The notes below the pieces were generated by a model, which worked only from the letters and a program-made list of their open reading frames with translations, made no database searches and was not told the DNA's origin. From Nocardioides gilvus (lineage in GTDB: Bacteria > Actinomycetota > Actinomycetes > Propionibacteriales > Nocardioidaceae), in the NCBI RefSeq assembly GCF_003194605.1, contig NZ_QHKY01000004.1, forward strand, positions 372,001 through 436,000: a stretch of DNA of 64,000 nucleotides, given 5' to 3'. Position 1 is the stretch's first letter; each line of letters opens with the position of its first letter. Below are positions 43,098 through 52,427 of the stretch, piece by piece. The translations under genes and the position numbers were made by a program.

Positions 43098-43642
43098 GCG
43101 CGGGTCCGGGTCAGCAGGGGGCCCTCACGATCGGGGCCCTCCAGGATCCACCGGCTCAGCCCCGTGTCGATGCTTTCACCATCGGAGGAAAGTTCGATCG
43201 ACCACACGGCCTCAGGGGTCTCGATGAGCACGCCATCGGGGGCGTCGAGGACGCGGACCGTACGGATGTCACCCTCGCTGACTCCGAGTTCCCCTGCTGG
43301 CACGAAGGTCGCAGCGCCGCTGAACCAGGCCAACGCCAGACATCCGGCTTCGGTCCGCATGTCCTCGCGCAGCTGTTCGGCCGGAACATGGGTCAGGTCC
43401 CCGCGCGCCACATCATGGCCCTCCAGGGTCAGCTGCCCATCGATTACGAGGAAGGTCTCGGCGGCGTGGTACCCCCCGGCGACATCGCGCACAAAACCAG
43501 CCGGGAACCGGGCGAGGATCACGAACTCGTCAGCACCCGACGCCAGCGGCACGACGTCCAGGGGCAGGTTGGCGCCGTCCATGGGGACGGTGCGCCAAGG
43601 CTGGTCCGTGGCAATGAGTTCCAGGGTCGTCGGTCGAGCCAT
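43094..43642 (-). CDS. Cupin-fold protein (ChrR-like)
   Basis: The product is 182 residues from the ATG at 43642; an ORF extension upstream would overlap the GntR gene and does not look real. The cupin core is GGYHAAETFLVIDGQLTLEGHDVARGDLTHVP, but the usual metal-binding His set is incomplete. It may be an isomerase or a binding protein. It overlaps the thioesterase start (ATGA). Confidence 0.75.
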   Translation of the reverse strand: MARPTTLELIATDQPWRTVPMDGANLPLDVVPLASGADEFVILARFPAGFVRDVAGGYHAAETFLVIDGQLTLEGHDVARGDLTHVPAEQLREDMRTEAGCLALAWFSGAATFVPAGELGVSEGDIRTVRVLDAPDGVLIETPEAVWSIELSSDGESIDTGLSRWILEGPDREGPLLTRTRA

Positions 43643-43730
43643 TGCTCTGCTCCATTCATTTGGTGCACTCGCCCCGAGGGCCCACGAGTGCGGTGAGGAT
43701 GACGCGCAAGAGCGCGCCGTACGGAGGTGG

Positions 43731-44450
43731 TCACTCGGTGTACGCGTCGCGCAGAGCCACGAGGTGGTCAGCCATGAGCTGCCCCGCGGCAACCGCGTCC
43801 CGGTCGCCGATCGCTGTGAGGAGAGCGCCGTGGTCGTGGTCGACGGTGGCCCAGAACCCCTCGGGCACCGTGGGCCTGAGGAACTTCGCCTGGAGGACGC
43901 GGAAGACCGGTTCGTTCATCATCCCCAGCAAGACGTTCCCCGAGGCCTCCACGATGACCTGGTGGAAGTCCCGGTGCTCGGCAAAGCGGTCGTTCCGTCC
44001 TCGAGTCGCCACCTCTCGCTCGATGGCAGCGCGCATCGCCTCGAGGTGGCACGCTTGCCGGCGATCTGCCGCCAGTCGTGCCGCGGGAACCTCCAGGACG
44101 TCCCTGGCCTCCAACATCTCCTGGACCGTGACGCCCTTGTCGCCCGACAGCCGACCGATGCTGGTCTCCAGATAGTCGCTGATCTTCTCCACCTTCACCT
44201 GCGAGACGAAGGTGCCACCGGTCGGGCCGCGGGTGGTGTGGATGAGGTCCCGCGAAGCGAGCGCCCGCAGAGCCTCGCGCACAGTGCTGCGGCTCACCCC
44301 GAACTGTGAGGCGAGTTCCCCCTCTGACGGCAAGCGGTCACCGACACAGAGTCTCCCCTCAAGGATCAACTGGCGCAGTTGGTCTGCCACCTGTTGATAG
44401 GCGGGCCGGACCCGGCTGACCGACAACGGAGTCTCCGCGCGCGCTTGCAT
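43731..44450 (-). CDS. GntR-family regulator, FadR subfamily
   Basis: The product is 239 residues from the ATG at 44450. The winged helix reads AYQQVADQLRQLILEGRLCVGDRLPSEGEL, then SRSTVREALRALASRDLI. The FCD domain follows (HRDFHQVIVEASGNVLLGMM). It closely resembles the GntR at 23842-24549, including the GPTGGTFVSQ wing. It lies 13 bases after the acyl-CoA synthetase start-distal end, inside the catabolic operon, and probably reports an organic-acid intermediate. Confidence 0.92.
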   Translation of the reverse strand: MQARAETPLSVSRVRPAYQQVADQLRQLILEGRLCVGDRLPSEGELASQFGVSRSTVREALRALASRDLIHTTRGPTGGTFVSQVKVEKISDYLETSIGRLSGDKGVTVQEMLEARDVLEVPAARLAADRRQACHLEAMRAAIEREVATRGRNDRFAEHRDFHQVIVEASGNVLLGMMNEPVFRVLQAKFLRPTVPEGFWATVDHDHGALLTAIGDRDAVAAGQLMADHLVALRDAYTE

Positions 44451-44463
44451 CACCACTGGACTC

Positions 44464-46002
44464 TCACTCCCCGAGCCGACTCGCTGCCACGTAGTCGTCC
44501 CGGATCTGGCGCTTGAGGATCTTGCCGCCGGCATTGCGTGGAAGCGCCTCGACTGCGTGCCATTCGCGCGGAAGCTTGTACTTCGCGACTCCCGCCAAGA
44601 CGTGTGCCTCCAGCGCACCGGGGTCGATCTGCTCCCCGCGGTTCGCCACGACGAAGGCTGCGATTCGCTCGCCGTACGTGGGGTCCGGCACCCCGACCAC
44701 GGCGACCTCGTCGACCGAGGGGTGACGGCCGATGACCTCTTCGATCTCGCGGGGAAAGATGTTGACCCCGCCGGCGATGATCATGTCCTTCTTGCGGTCC
44801 ACGATCGAGAGGAAGCCCTCCTCGTCGGCCACGGCAACGTCACCGACCGTGATGAACCCGTCATCGTCGGTCGCCTCTCGGGTGGCCTCCGGGTTGTTGA
44901 GGTACTCCTTCATCAGCATCGGCGAGCGGGCCCACAGCTCACCGGGCTCCCCCGGGGCGACCGGCTGACCGGAGTCGTCTAGCAGCTTGACCTCGTTCAT
45001 GAACCACGGATGCCCGACGCTGCCGGCCTTGCGCATCGAATCGGCAGGGCGCAGGTCACTGACGATCGAGCACTCGGTGGAGCCGTAGAGCTCGTGGATC
45101 CCGACACCGGGGAAGGCCTCGTGCACCCACTCCTTCAGCTCGATCGGAAGCGCAGCCGCGTTGAAGTAGAGAGTCTTCAACGCGGAGAGGTCGTAGGTCC
45201 CGGCTGGTTCCTCGACGATGCGCCGGATCTGCTGTGCGTGGGTGGGCACCAGGAAGACGGTGGAGGTGCCCGAGGACTGCAGCATCTGCAGGAACTGTTC
45301 GGGATCCCACTTCTTCTGCACGGTCACCTGACCGCCCAACTGCGGCCCGGCGAAGCCGAACGAGAATCCTGCGCCGTGGTAGAGCGGGGCGACCGCCATG
45401 GTTTGCTTCCCCGGACCCAGCCCGTACTCGATGGCGGCGCCGTACGCCGTCAGCAGGCGACCCTTGTGGGTGAGCACGACCCCCTTGGGGCGCCCCGTCG
45501 TGCCGGAGGTGTAGGTGATGCAGAACGTGTCATCGTCACCGACCGCGATCCTGGGGTCGACCGCCCGCTGGGCATCGAGGAACTGCTCGTAGTCACGACC
45601 GCTGTCGTGGCCGCCGAACGCGATCACTGCGTCGAGGCCTTCGATGAACGTGCTGGCGTTGTCGGCGAGGTCGGGATCGAGGATCAGGATCCGGGCACCC
45701 GAGTGCTCGATGATGTACTCGTTGTCGACACTGTTGTTGCGCGAGTTGAGCGGTACGACGGGCACGCCCGCCTTCGCCATCGCGGTCATGATCTCGAAGT
45801 ACTCGATCCGGTTGCCCGCGAGCACGGCAACCGGCGCCTGAGGCCCTCCTCCCAGAGCGAGTACGCCTTGAGCCAGGCGACTGGACCGCTCGTCCATCGC
45901 GGCGAAGGTCAGACTGCGGTCGCCCTCGACCGCAGCCAACCGGTGTGGCGTCGAGCGCGCGAACTCCCGGATGCCGTTGGCCATGTTGAGCTTGAGCGAC
46001 AT
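44464..46002 (-). CDS. Acyl-CoA synthetase (AMP-forming)
   Basis: The product is 512 residues from the ATG at 46002. The AMP-binding P-loop is TYTSGTTGRPKGVVLTH. ELYGSTECSIV (adenine binding), DGFITVGDVAVADEEGFLSIVDRKKDMI and a terminal catalytic Lys in NAGGKILKRQI complete the family set. It activates a carboxylic acid as its CoA ester, the likely entry step of this cluster. It is two bases from the hotdog gene upstream. Confidence 0.94.
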   Translation of the reverse strand: MSLKLNMANGIREFARSTPHRLAAVEGDRSLTFAAMDERSSRLAQGVLALGGGPQAPVAVLAGNRIEYFEIMTAMAKAGVPVVPLNSRNNSVDNEYIIEHSGARILILDPDLADNASTFIEGLDAVIAFGGHDSGRDYEQFLDAQRAVDPRIAVGDDDTFCITYTSGTTGRPKGVVLTHKGRLLTAYGAAIEYGLGPGKQTMAVAPLYHGAGFSFGFAGPQLGGQVTVQKKWDPEQFLQMLQSSGTSTVFLVPTHAQQIRRIVEEPAGTYDLSALKTLYFNAAALPIELKEWVHEAFPGVGIHELYGSTECSIVSDLRPADSMRKAGSVGHPWFMNEVKLLDDSGQPVAPGEPGELWARSPMLMKEYLNNPEATREATDDDGFITVGDVAVADEEGFLSIVDRKKDMIIAGGVNIFPREIEEVIGRHPSVDEVAVVGVPDPTYGERIAAFVVANRGEQIDPGALEAHVLAGVAKYKLPREWHAVEALPRNAGGKILKRQIRDDYVAASRLGE

Positions 46003-46004
46003 GC

Positions 46005-46430
46005 TCAGTTTCCTCTCACGTACTGGTGCATCAGCATCACGACGTCGGACTGCGCCACCACGTCGTCGACCCGGGTCAGGACGACCCAGGCGAACTGCTG
46101 CACGAACTTTCCGGAACTGGTTTCTCGCCACTCACCAGGAGTGACCCGTACGCGCAGGTCGTCGCCCGCGCGCACCATCTGGTTGAACCTGACGGACTTG
46201 AGCTCGAGCATCGCCACCGCGTCGTCCAGCACCCCGCACTGCTCGACGAGTCCGCCCGCGAGCAGGAGCACCCCCTGCCCCGGCAGTGGGGTGGACTCGC
46301 CGTGGGTGGCGACGTCGAAGAGTGGGTGGGTGTAGCCGCCGCGGCTCACCAAGGTCGCGACCAGGTCGCCATCCAGGGTGACGGAGTCAGTCTCGACCCA
46401 GCCCCCGTGGTCAGCGGAGTCCGCGGACAT
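46005..46430 (-). CDS. Hotdog-fold (MaoC-like) protein
   Basis: The product is about 141 residues; I prefer the ATG at 46430 because a G-rich stretch lies at proper spacing (46436 is possible). It has GYTHPLFDVATHG, a MaoC-like His-containing loop, and AMLELKSVRFNQMVRAGDDLRVRV in the second strand region. It could be an enoyl-CoA hydratase or a thioesterase. It overlaps the crotonase gene by 20 bases. Confidence 0.75.
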   Translation of the reverse strand: MSADSADHGGWVETDSVTLDGDLVATLVSRGGYTHPLFDVATHGESTPLPGQGVLLLAGGLVEQCGVLDDAVAMLELKSVRFNQMVRAGDDLRVRVTPGEWRETSSGKFVQQFAWVVLTRVDDVVAQSDVVMLMHQYVRGN

Positions 46431-47214
46431 CCGCATCCCCCCAGGTGGGTCGTCGCTTCTCGACGAAGGCGAGGTACCCCTCGGCCGCGTCGTCGCGGGC
46501 CAGGAACTTCTCGAACATCTCGCGTTCGTAGGCCAACCCGTCGGTGACGTGGCGGTCCTGGGCGGCGGCGATCGCGAGCTTGGTGGCGGCCATCCCCGGT
46601 CTGGAGAGCCCGCGGACCCTGACCAGGAGCTCCTCCACCGAAGCACCCAGCTCAGCGCTCGGAACGTGGCGCAACGCCAGGCCCCACTCCACCGCCGTCG
46701 GTGCGTCGAGCCACATCGAGGTCAGCATCAGGGCCTTGGCCCGCTGGTCCCCCAGCTTGCGTGCAGCCCGTTGGCTGGCACCGGCACCGGGTGGCACCCC
46801 GAACTCAAGATGGATGTCGCCCACCCGGGCTGTGTCCGCCACCACCACCAGGTCGGCGGCGAGGATGATCTCGAAACCCCCGGCCCGGGCCAGGCCGTTG
46901 ACCGCCGCCACCACAGGGACCGGGAGCAACTCGAAGCGCCGCAGTACCGCGTGGAAGCGGTCGAGGTAGGGCAGGAAGACGCCATGGGGATCTCCGAAGC
47001 GCTGCCCCAGGAAGGTGATGTCGATGCCGACGCTGAACGCCCGGTCACCGGTCCCGGTGATCACCACGGCCCGCAGGTCGGTGCTGGCCTCTGCCTCGTC
47101 GAGAGCGGCTTCGAAGTCGCTCATCGACTCGGGCGTCATGCTGTTCATCGTGTCGGGCCCGTGGATCGTCAGGTACATGACCTGGTCGCGGGTCTCGCGG
47201 AGCACCCGGGTCAT
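46411..47214 (-). CDS. Crotonase-fold (enoyl-CoA hydratase/isomerase family) protein
   Basis: The 267-residue product has the crotonase core: VVITGTGDRAFSVGIDITFLG, AAVNGLARAGGFEIILAADLVVVADTARVGDIHLEFG, PPGAGASQRAARKLG. By eye, the positions of the two catalytic Glu of rat hydratase (Glu144 and Glu164) are His and Ala here, so plain hydration is unlikely. The family also includes hydrolases, dehalogenases and C-C lyases. It overlaps the alpha/beta hydrolase by four bases. Confidence 0.87.
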   Translation of the reverse strand: MTRVLRETRDQVMYLTIHGPDTMNSMTPESMSDFEAALDEAEASTDLRAVVITGTGDRAFSVGIDITFLGQRFGDPHGVFLPYLDRFHAVLRRFELLPVPVVAAVNGLARAGGFEIILAADLVVVADTARVGDIHLEFGVPPGAGASQRAARKLGDQRAKALMLTSMWLDAPTAVEWGLALRHVPSAELGASVEELLVRVRGLSRPGMAATKLAIAAAQDRHVTDGLAYEREMFEKFLARDDAAEGYLAFVEKRRPTWGDADVRGLR

Positions 47215-48002
47215 GGGTTCACCTCGCGCACGAACTCCAACAGGTGTGCCGCGTAGGCCGCGGGCTCGCGCAGGTGGGGCTGACCGGGGAGGTCGGGCAG
47301 GATCTCGAGCCTCGCATTCTGGGCGAGTTCGAGAGCGCGCTCGTCCTTGTCGGCCAGCAGGTCATGCTCGGCGTCGAGCAGCAGCACCGGGATGTCCAGC
47401 GCGGCCAGCGGGCCGGCCGGGTCGTGCCGGAAGGCAGCGCGGTAGCCCCAGTGGTAGCGGGGCAGAACCCGTAGGGCCTCGACCGCCGCGAGGTGCAACA
47501 TCTCCGCGTCCAGTCCGGGCCAGATGCGCTGGTACCGCTCCACGGCCCAGTCGAACTGGGTCCCCTGGAGGTCCGCGGCCGTATCAGGGGCCCAGTTGGC
47601 CAGGTGCTCGGCGCGCTCCTCGTCGTCATAGAGGGCCACCCCACTGAGGACGGCCCCGCGACTCGTGCCGGAGAACGCCAAGGACGCCTCGATTGCCAGC
47701 GAGGCCCCGGTGTGCACCCCGCAGAAGACCGCGTCGGTGACGCCGAGCTCAGCTGCCGCTGCAGCCAGCACACCGGCGTACTCCGGAATCTCGGTGTCGG
47801 GTCCGGGCGGGGGCGCGGATGCTCCGTACCCGGGGGTGTCGAACGCGATGACCCGCAGGTCGGGTGCGAGCAACGGCATCACCCGCCTCCACACTTCGCT
47901 GGACAACGGTGACTCGTGGAAGAGCACCAGCCACGGGCCGGTGCTCCCGCACTGGCGGTAGTGGACCTGCCCCCACGTTCCGTCGACGTACCCGGAGTGC
48001 AT
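47211..48002 (-). CDS. Alpha/beta hydrolase-fold protein with GxHTG elbow
   Basis: The product is 263 residues from the ATG at 48002. The fold is clear: VLFHESPLSSEVWRRVMPLL (oxyanion region), IAFDTPGYGASAPP, DIPVLLLDAEHDLLAD (acid) and LPGQPHLREP (His). The nucleophile elbow reads GVHTGAS (residues 95-101), so His97 stands where Ser, Asp or Cys is normal. It may use a non-serine mechanism, or Thr98, or be a lyase or isomerase. It overlaps the crotonase gene (ATGA). Confidence 0.85.
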   Translation of the reverse strand: MHSGYVDGTWGQVHYRQCGSTGPWLVLFHESPLSSEVWRRVMPLLAPDLRVIAFDTPGYGASAPPPGPDTEIPEYAGVLAAAAAELGVTDAVFCGVHTGASLAIEASLAFSGTSRGAVLSGVALYDDEERAEHLANWAPDTAADLQGTQFDWAVERYQRIWPGLDAEMLHLAAVEALRVLPRYHWGYRAAFRHDPAGPLAALDIPVLLLDAEHDLLADKDERALELAQNARLEILPDLPGQPHLREPAAYAAHLLEFVREVNP

Positions 48003-48012
48003 CAGTGCTCCT

Positions 48013-48858
48013 TCATTGAGCGGTCGGGTCCGCGGGCGGACCGGTCTTGACCATGAGTTCGGCCCCACCGGGCGCGTGCAGTCGCGGCGCGACGACTCCG
48101 GCGGGCACCCGCACGAGGCTGGGTTCGGCCAGCTCCTGGTCATCGACCAGCAACGCACCTGAGGTGTTGATGATGAAACGTTCGCGCTCGGATCGCTCGG
48201 GGAGGCTGCTCCACCCGGCCGGTACCTGCACGAGCACAGTCTCGGCCCCGGTGTCGGCATTGAGGCTCAGGACCTTCGCCGTCGCGCCGCCGCCCAGGCG
48301 GGTGCCGTGGTCGTCGTGGTCGCGCCAGGGCATGAATCGACTCTCGGCACGGCGCACATAGCCTCGCGGACCCAACTGGTCAGCCTGCGACACGTGCTCA
48401 CCGGCATCCTCGTCAGGGCGTACGACCCGACTGACGCGGTCCGAACCTTCGGTGCTGTCCTCGCCCTCCATCATCAGGATCGCCTCGAACCCCTGGGGGC
48501 TGGACGCGGAGTGGACCCAGCCCGGCGGCCGCCAGAAGTAGTCCCCGGCCTCGAAGTCCCCCTCGGCCGTGAGTTCCACGGCACCACCCAGGACCAAACA
48601 CTCCTCGACCGAGTCGTGGTAGGCCTCCGACAGGTCGACGTACCCGGGGTCGGCGCGGATGTGGTCGATCCGGCGACTGGTCGTGTCGTCCTTCCACAGG
48701 CACCGGGCGTTGTAGCGCCGCAGGAGCGTCAGGGCAGCCTCACGGTCCTGCCCGATGTTGTCCCGGAACGCAGGCTCCATCGTCTCGTAGACCTCGGCGC
48801 CGTTGACCCAGCGCATCGCGGCCCCGTCGACGACGGTGGCCTGGGCGCCAGCAGTCAT
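48013..48858 (-). CDS. Two-domain cupin protein (DUF4437-like)
   Basis: The 281-residue product has two cupin halves: SVEECLVLGGAVELTAEGDFEAGDYFWRPPGWVHSA and SLPERSERERFIINTSGALLVDDQELAEPSLVRVPAG. The first keeps the Glu and His metal-ligand positions; the second is degenerate. It could be a dioxygenase, an isomerase or a binding protein. It overlaps the upstream ABC ATPase gene by four bases, so it belongs to the import operon. Confidence 0.8.
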   Translation of the reverse strand: MTAGAQATVVDGAAMRWVNGAEVYETMEPAFRDNIGQDREAALTLLRRYNARCLWKDDTTSRRIDHIRADPGYVDLSEAYHDSVEECLVLGGAVELTAEGDFEAGDYFWRPPGWVHSASSPQGFEAILMMEGEDSTEGSDRVSRVVRPDEDAGEHVSQADQLGPRGYVRRAESRFMPWRDHDDHGTRLGGGATAKVLSLNADTGAETVLVQVPAGWSSLPERSERERFIINTSGALLVDDQELAEPSLVRVPAGVVAPRLHAPGGAELMVKTGPPADPTAQ

Positions 48859-49706
48859 GATGCGTCCCCGGTGCTGACCTGGCGCACGGTCGTGTCGCCG
48901 GCGAACGCCTTGTACGCGTGTCGCTCCCGCGGGTCTGCGGACAGTCTGGCCGACAGCAGGGTGCGGGTGTACGCGTGCCCCGGGTTGTCGAAGAGCTGCC
49001 GGGTCGGGGCTGTCTCGACGATCTCACCGAGGTACATCACCGCGATCCGGTCGCTGATCCACTCCACCGTGTGCATGTCGTGGGAGACGAACAGGTAGGC
49101 CATCCGCGACTCCTCCTGCAGTTCCGCCAGCAGCGCCAGGACCTGGGCCCGGATGGAGAGGTCCAGCGAGGAGGTCGGCTCATCGAGCACGAGGAACCGC
49201 GGGCGACTGATGATCGCTCGCGCAATACCCACGCGTTGCTGCTGACCGCCCGAGAGCTCACCGGGCAACCGGCTCGCCTGGGCTGCGGGCAAACCCACCT
49301 TGTCCATCACCTGGAGGACCTGCTTACGGATCTCGGTGGTCCCCAGCTCAGGTCGGTGGATCTGCAACGGCTCGGCGATGATCGCACCGATCGCCAGCCG
49401 AGGGTTCAGGGACTCGAACGGTTCTTGGAAGACCACCTGCATGTCTGCTCGCTTGGCGCGCAGCGCCCGCGTCTCCAGTGTCGTGATCTCGTCGCCGTCG
49501 ATCCGGATGGAGCCGGAGTCCACGTCGATCAGTCGGAGTGCGGCCTTTCCGAGTGTCGACTTGCCGGAGCCGGACTCGCCGATGATCGCGACGGTCTCCC
49601 CCTCATTGACCTGCAGGCTCACGCCCCTGAGCGCCCGGACCGGGTCGCCGCCGCGCTGTCGGGCGGCAAACGTCTTGACGACGTCGGTGATCTCAACGAG
49701 CGACAT
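48855..49706 (-). CDS. Peptide/nickel-type ABC transporter ATPase (DppF/OppF-like)
   Basis: The 283-residue product has Walker A GESGSGKS, the signature LSGGQQQR and Walker B FLVLDEPTSSLD, plus the OppF-like C-terminal tail. The frame overlaps the DppD-like gene by 14 bases. It powers import together with the second ATPase. Confidence 0.93.
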   Translation of the reverse strand: MSLVEITDVVKTFAARQRGGDPVRALRGVSLQVNEGETVAIIGESGSGKSTLGKAALRLIDVDSGSIRIDGDEITTLETRALRAKRADMQVVFQEPFESLNPRLAIGAIIAEPLQIHRPELGTTEIRKQVLQVMDKVGLPAAQASRLPGELSGGQQQRVGIARAIISRPRFLVLDEPTSSLDLSIRAQVLALLAELQEESRMAYLFVSHDMHTVEWISDRIAVMYLGEIVETAPTRQLFDNPGHAYTRTLLSARLSADPRERHAYKAFAGDTTVRQVSTGDAS

Positions 49707-50520
49707 TCAACTTCTCCCCCGACTTGGGAACGGAACCGATCAGTTGCTGGGTGTAGGAGTGCTGCGGAGAGACCATCACGTCCATCACAGACCCTTGCTC
49801 CACCACTTCACCGCCGTACATGACGACGACCCGCTGGCAGTACTGCGCGATGACCCCCAGGTCGTGGGTCACCAGCAGCATCGATCGCCCCTCGTCGGCG
49901 ACGAGTCCGGTGATCAGGTCGAGGATCTGGGCCTGCACGGTGGCGTCGAGTCCTGTGGTGGGCTCATCGGCGAAGAGGAGCTTCGGCGAGAGGGTGGTCG
50001 CCAGAGCGATCACGACCCGCTGCGCCATCCCGCCGGAGAGTTGGTGGGCATATCCGTTGAGCACCCGTTCGGGGCCGACGATGCCGACCCCGTTCAACAT
50101 GTCACGGGCGATCTCGCGCGACTCCCGCTTGGAGACGCCGGTGCGGTGCGCCTTCTGCAGCTCGTAGAACTGTCGTTCGATCGTGTAGATCGGGTTGAGG
50201 GACCCGAAGGGGTTCTGCGCGACGAAGCCGACGGCCCGACCTCGGATGGTGTTCATCTGCCTGGGCTTGAAGCCGGAGATGTCGCCGTGGCCGGCCAGTT
50301 CGATCTTGTCGGCGGTGACGGTGCTGTTGGGGCCGAGCAGCTTGAGGACACCCTTGATGGTCGTGGACTTGCCGCAGCCCGACTCACCCACGACACCTAC
50401 GATCTCACCCTTGCGGACGGTGAGGTCGACGCCCTTGACGGGGTTGACGACACCGTCCGGGGTCGCGATCGAGACGGCCAGGTTGCGCACATCGAGGATG
50501 GTTTCGGCAACTGAATTCAT
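49693..50520 (-). CDS. Peptide/nickel-type ABC transporter ATPase (DppD/OppD-like)
   Basis: The product is 275 residues from the ATG at 50520. Walker A is GESGCGKS, the signature is LSGGMAQR and Walker B is LLFADEPTTGLD. The tail has PQHSYTQQLIGSVP, the usual OppD end. It overlaps the permease gene by four bases. Confidence 0.93.
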   Translation of the reverse strand: MNSVAETILDVRNLAVSIATPDGVVNPVKGVDLTVRKGEIVGVVGESGCGKSTTIKGVLKLLGPNSTVTADKIELAGHGDISGFKPRQMNTIRGRAVGFVAQNPFGSLNPIYTIERQFYELQKAHRTGVSKRESREIARDMLNGVGIVGPERVLNGYAHQLSGGMAQRVVIALATTLSPKLLFADEPTTGLDATVQAQILDLITGLVADEGRSMLLVTHDLGVIAQYCQRVVVMYGGEVVEQGSVMDVMVSPQHSYTQQLIGSVPKSGEKLNVAR

Positions 50521-51365
50521 CGGTACGTCCTTGCGGTTCGATCGCCGATCGCGTCGGCGAGCTGGTTGAAGGCCAGCACGCACAGCAGCACTGCGAGGCC
50601 GGCGAACCCTGCGATCCACCACTCACCCGATGCCATGTTGCCGGCACCGTCGCGGATCATGCCGCCCCAGGACGGGGTCGGTGCGGAGACCCCGACGCCC
50701 AGGAATGAGAGCGAGGCGATGACCACGATCGCGTTGGCAATGGTCAGCGAGGTCTGCACCAGGACGATGCCCCAGACGTTGGGCAGCAGGTGCTTGAAGG
50801 TGACCCGCGAGGTGGAGGCGCCCATCGCGATCGCCGCCTCGATGAAGCGGCTCTCACGCAGGGAGAGGATCTCGCTGCGCATCAGTCGGATGTATCGGGG
50901 CACGTTGATCAGGGCGATGGCGACCACCACCATGTAGAGCTTGTTGCCCGACAAGGAGACCAGCGCCAGGGCCAGGATCAGCAGCGGGAACGCCTGGAAG
51001 GCGTCCAGCGCCCGGACCAGCCATTCGCTCCCCTTGCCCTTGCCGGAGGCCATCAGTCCCAGTGGGAGACCGAGTCCGAGTGAGAGCAGGGTGCCGGCCA
51101 GCGCGAGGGACAGGTCAATGCGGGCCGCGGCGATGACCCGGGAGAACACGTCAGCGCCGGCACCGTCGGTGCCGAACCAGTGCTGAGCACCAGGTGCCAG
51201 CAGTGAGCTCGACCCGTCTGTCGCGGTGGGGTCGTACGGCAGTGGCGCGACGAGACTGGCCAGCAGCAGGAGCGCGATGAAACTCACGCCCATGGTCGCA
51301 CCGGGGTGCTCCTTCACCAGCAGGCGGAACTGGCGACCCTTCGGGGCCGCGAAGACGTCAGGCAT
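50517..51365 (-). CDS. Peptide/nickel-type ABC transporter permease (DppC/OppC-like)
   Basis: The 282-residue product has an N-terminal membrane segment, HWFGTDGAGADVFSRVIAAARIDL (OppC signature), and the EAA-type loop RFIEAAIAMGASTSRVTFKHLLPN. Five to six membrane segments are visible. It overlaps the DppB-like gene by eight bases. Confidence 0.93.
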   Translation of the reverse strand: MPDVFAAPKGRQFRLLVKEHPGATMGVSFIALLLLASLVAPLPYDPTATDGSSSLLAPGAQHWFGTDGAGADVFSRVIAAARIDLSLALAGTLLSLGLGLPLGLMASGKGKGSEWLVRALDAFQAFPLLILALALVSLSGNKLYMVVVAIALINVPRYIRLMRSEILSLRESRFIEAAIAMGASTSRVTFKHLLPNVWGIVLVQTSLTIANAIVVIASLSFLGVGVSAPTPSWGGMIRDGAGNMASGEWWIAGFAGLAVLLCVLAFNQLADAIGDRTARTYR

Positions 51366-52422
51366 GCTTGATCCTCGGGTCCAGGAGCCCGACGACGATG
51401 TCGAGCAGGGTGTAGGTGATCAGGGTCAGCGCGCCGGCGACCAGCACCATGCCCTGCACGACGGGAAGGTCCAGCCGCAGGATCCCGGTCAGGGCCCAGG
51501 TGCCGATCCCGTCCCAGGCGAAGACCCGCTCCACGATCGCCTCGCCGCCCAGGAGCGCAGCGAAGATGACACCGGCGTAGGTGACGATCGTGGTCCGCGA
51601 TTCGACGAAGGCGTAACGCAGGACCGTGCGTTCGGGCAGTCCCATCGCCCGAGCGAAGTGCACCTGTTGGGAGTTGAGCGCGCGGCCCACGGTGGTGCGG
51701 GCAGTCTTCGCGAAGTAGGCGGCATAGACCAGGCCCAGCGTCAGGACCGGCAGCACCAGGTGCTTCAGCGAGGACACGAAGAGGCTCGTGTCGCCCGCCA
51801 CCAGGCTGTCGATCGGGATGAACCCCGTCACCCGCGCCGGCGCCGTCTCGGAGAACGCCAGTTGTCCTGCTGGCGCCGGGGCGATCCCCAACACGAAGAA
51901 GAACACGTAGATCAGCATCAGACCCAGGAAGAAGTCGGGCACGGCCTGGAAGATCCCGGTGAACAACCGTCCGACCGAATCGGGCCAACGAGTCCTGAAG
52001 TAGGCACCCACGGCACCCACCACGACCCCCAGGACAGCCGCCAGAGCGACCGAGAGGAGAACGAGGGTCAGGGTTGCGGGCAACTTGGAAGCGATCTCGT
52101 CGATCACGGGTTGCTTGGAGTAGTACGAGTCACCGAGGTCCCCTTGGACCAGTCCGCCCATGTAGTCCAGGTAGCGCTCCCCCAGGGGGCGATCGAGGCC
52201 GAGCTCGGCCTCGATCGCCGTCACCTGGGTCTCGTCGGCCAGCGGGCCGGCGATCAGTCGCGCCGGATCCCCGGGGGTGACACTGACCAGGAGGAAGGAC
52301 AGTGTCATCACCCCGAAGAGTGCTGCGACCAGGAAACCAAGGCGTCCCAGGACGAGGCGCCACGGCCCGGAGGCCCGCTTCGGGCCGCGTATCTTTGCGC
52401 CCTCCACTGGAGCCAAGGTCAT
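51358..52422 (-). CDS. Peptide/nickel-type ABC transporter permease (DppB/OppB-like)
   Basis: The 354-residue product has the OppB features: LVSVTPGDPARLIAGPLADE in the first loop, ERYLDYMGGLVQGDLGDSYYSKQPV, and the EAA loop QQVHFARAMGLPERTVLRYAFVES. The N terminus is slightly longer than typical. It starts five bases after the binding-protein gene ends. Confidence 0.93.
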   Translation of the reverse strand: MTLAPVEGAKIRGPKRASGPWRLVLGRLGFLVAALFGVMTLSFLLVSVTPGDPARLIAGPLADETQVTAIEAELGLDRPLGERYLDYMGGLVQGDLGDSYYSKQPVIDEIASKLPATLTLVLLSVALAAVLGVVVGAVGAYFRTRWPDSVGRLFTGIFQAVPDFFLGLMLIYVFFFVLGIAPAPAGQLAFSETAPARVTGFIPIDSLVAGDTSLFVSSLKHLVLPVLTLGLVYAAYFAKTARTTVGRALNSQQVHFARAMGLPERTVLRYAFVESRTTIVTYAGVIFAALLGGEAIVERVFAWDGIGTWALTGILRLDLPVVQGMVLVAGALTLITYTLLDIVVGLLDPRIKHA

Positions 52423-52427
52423 GTGCG

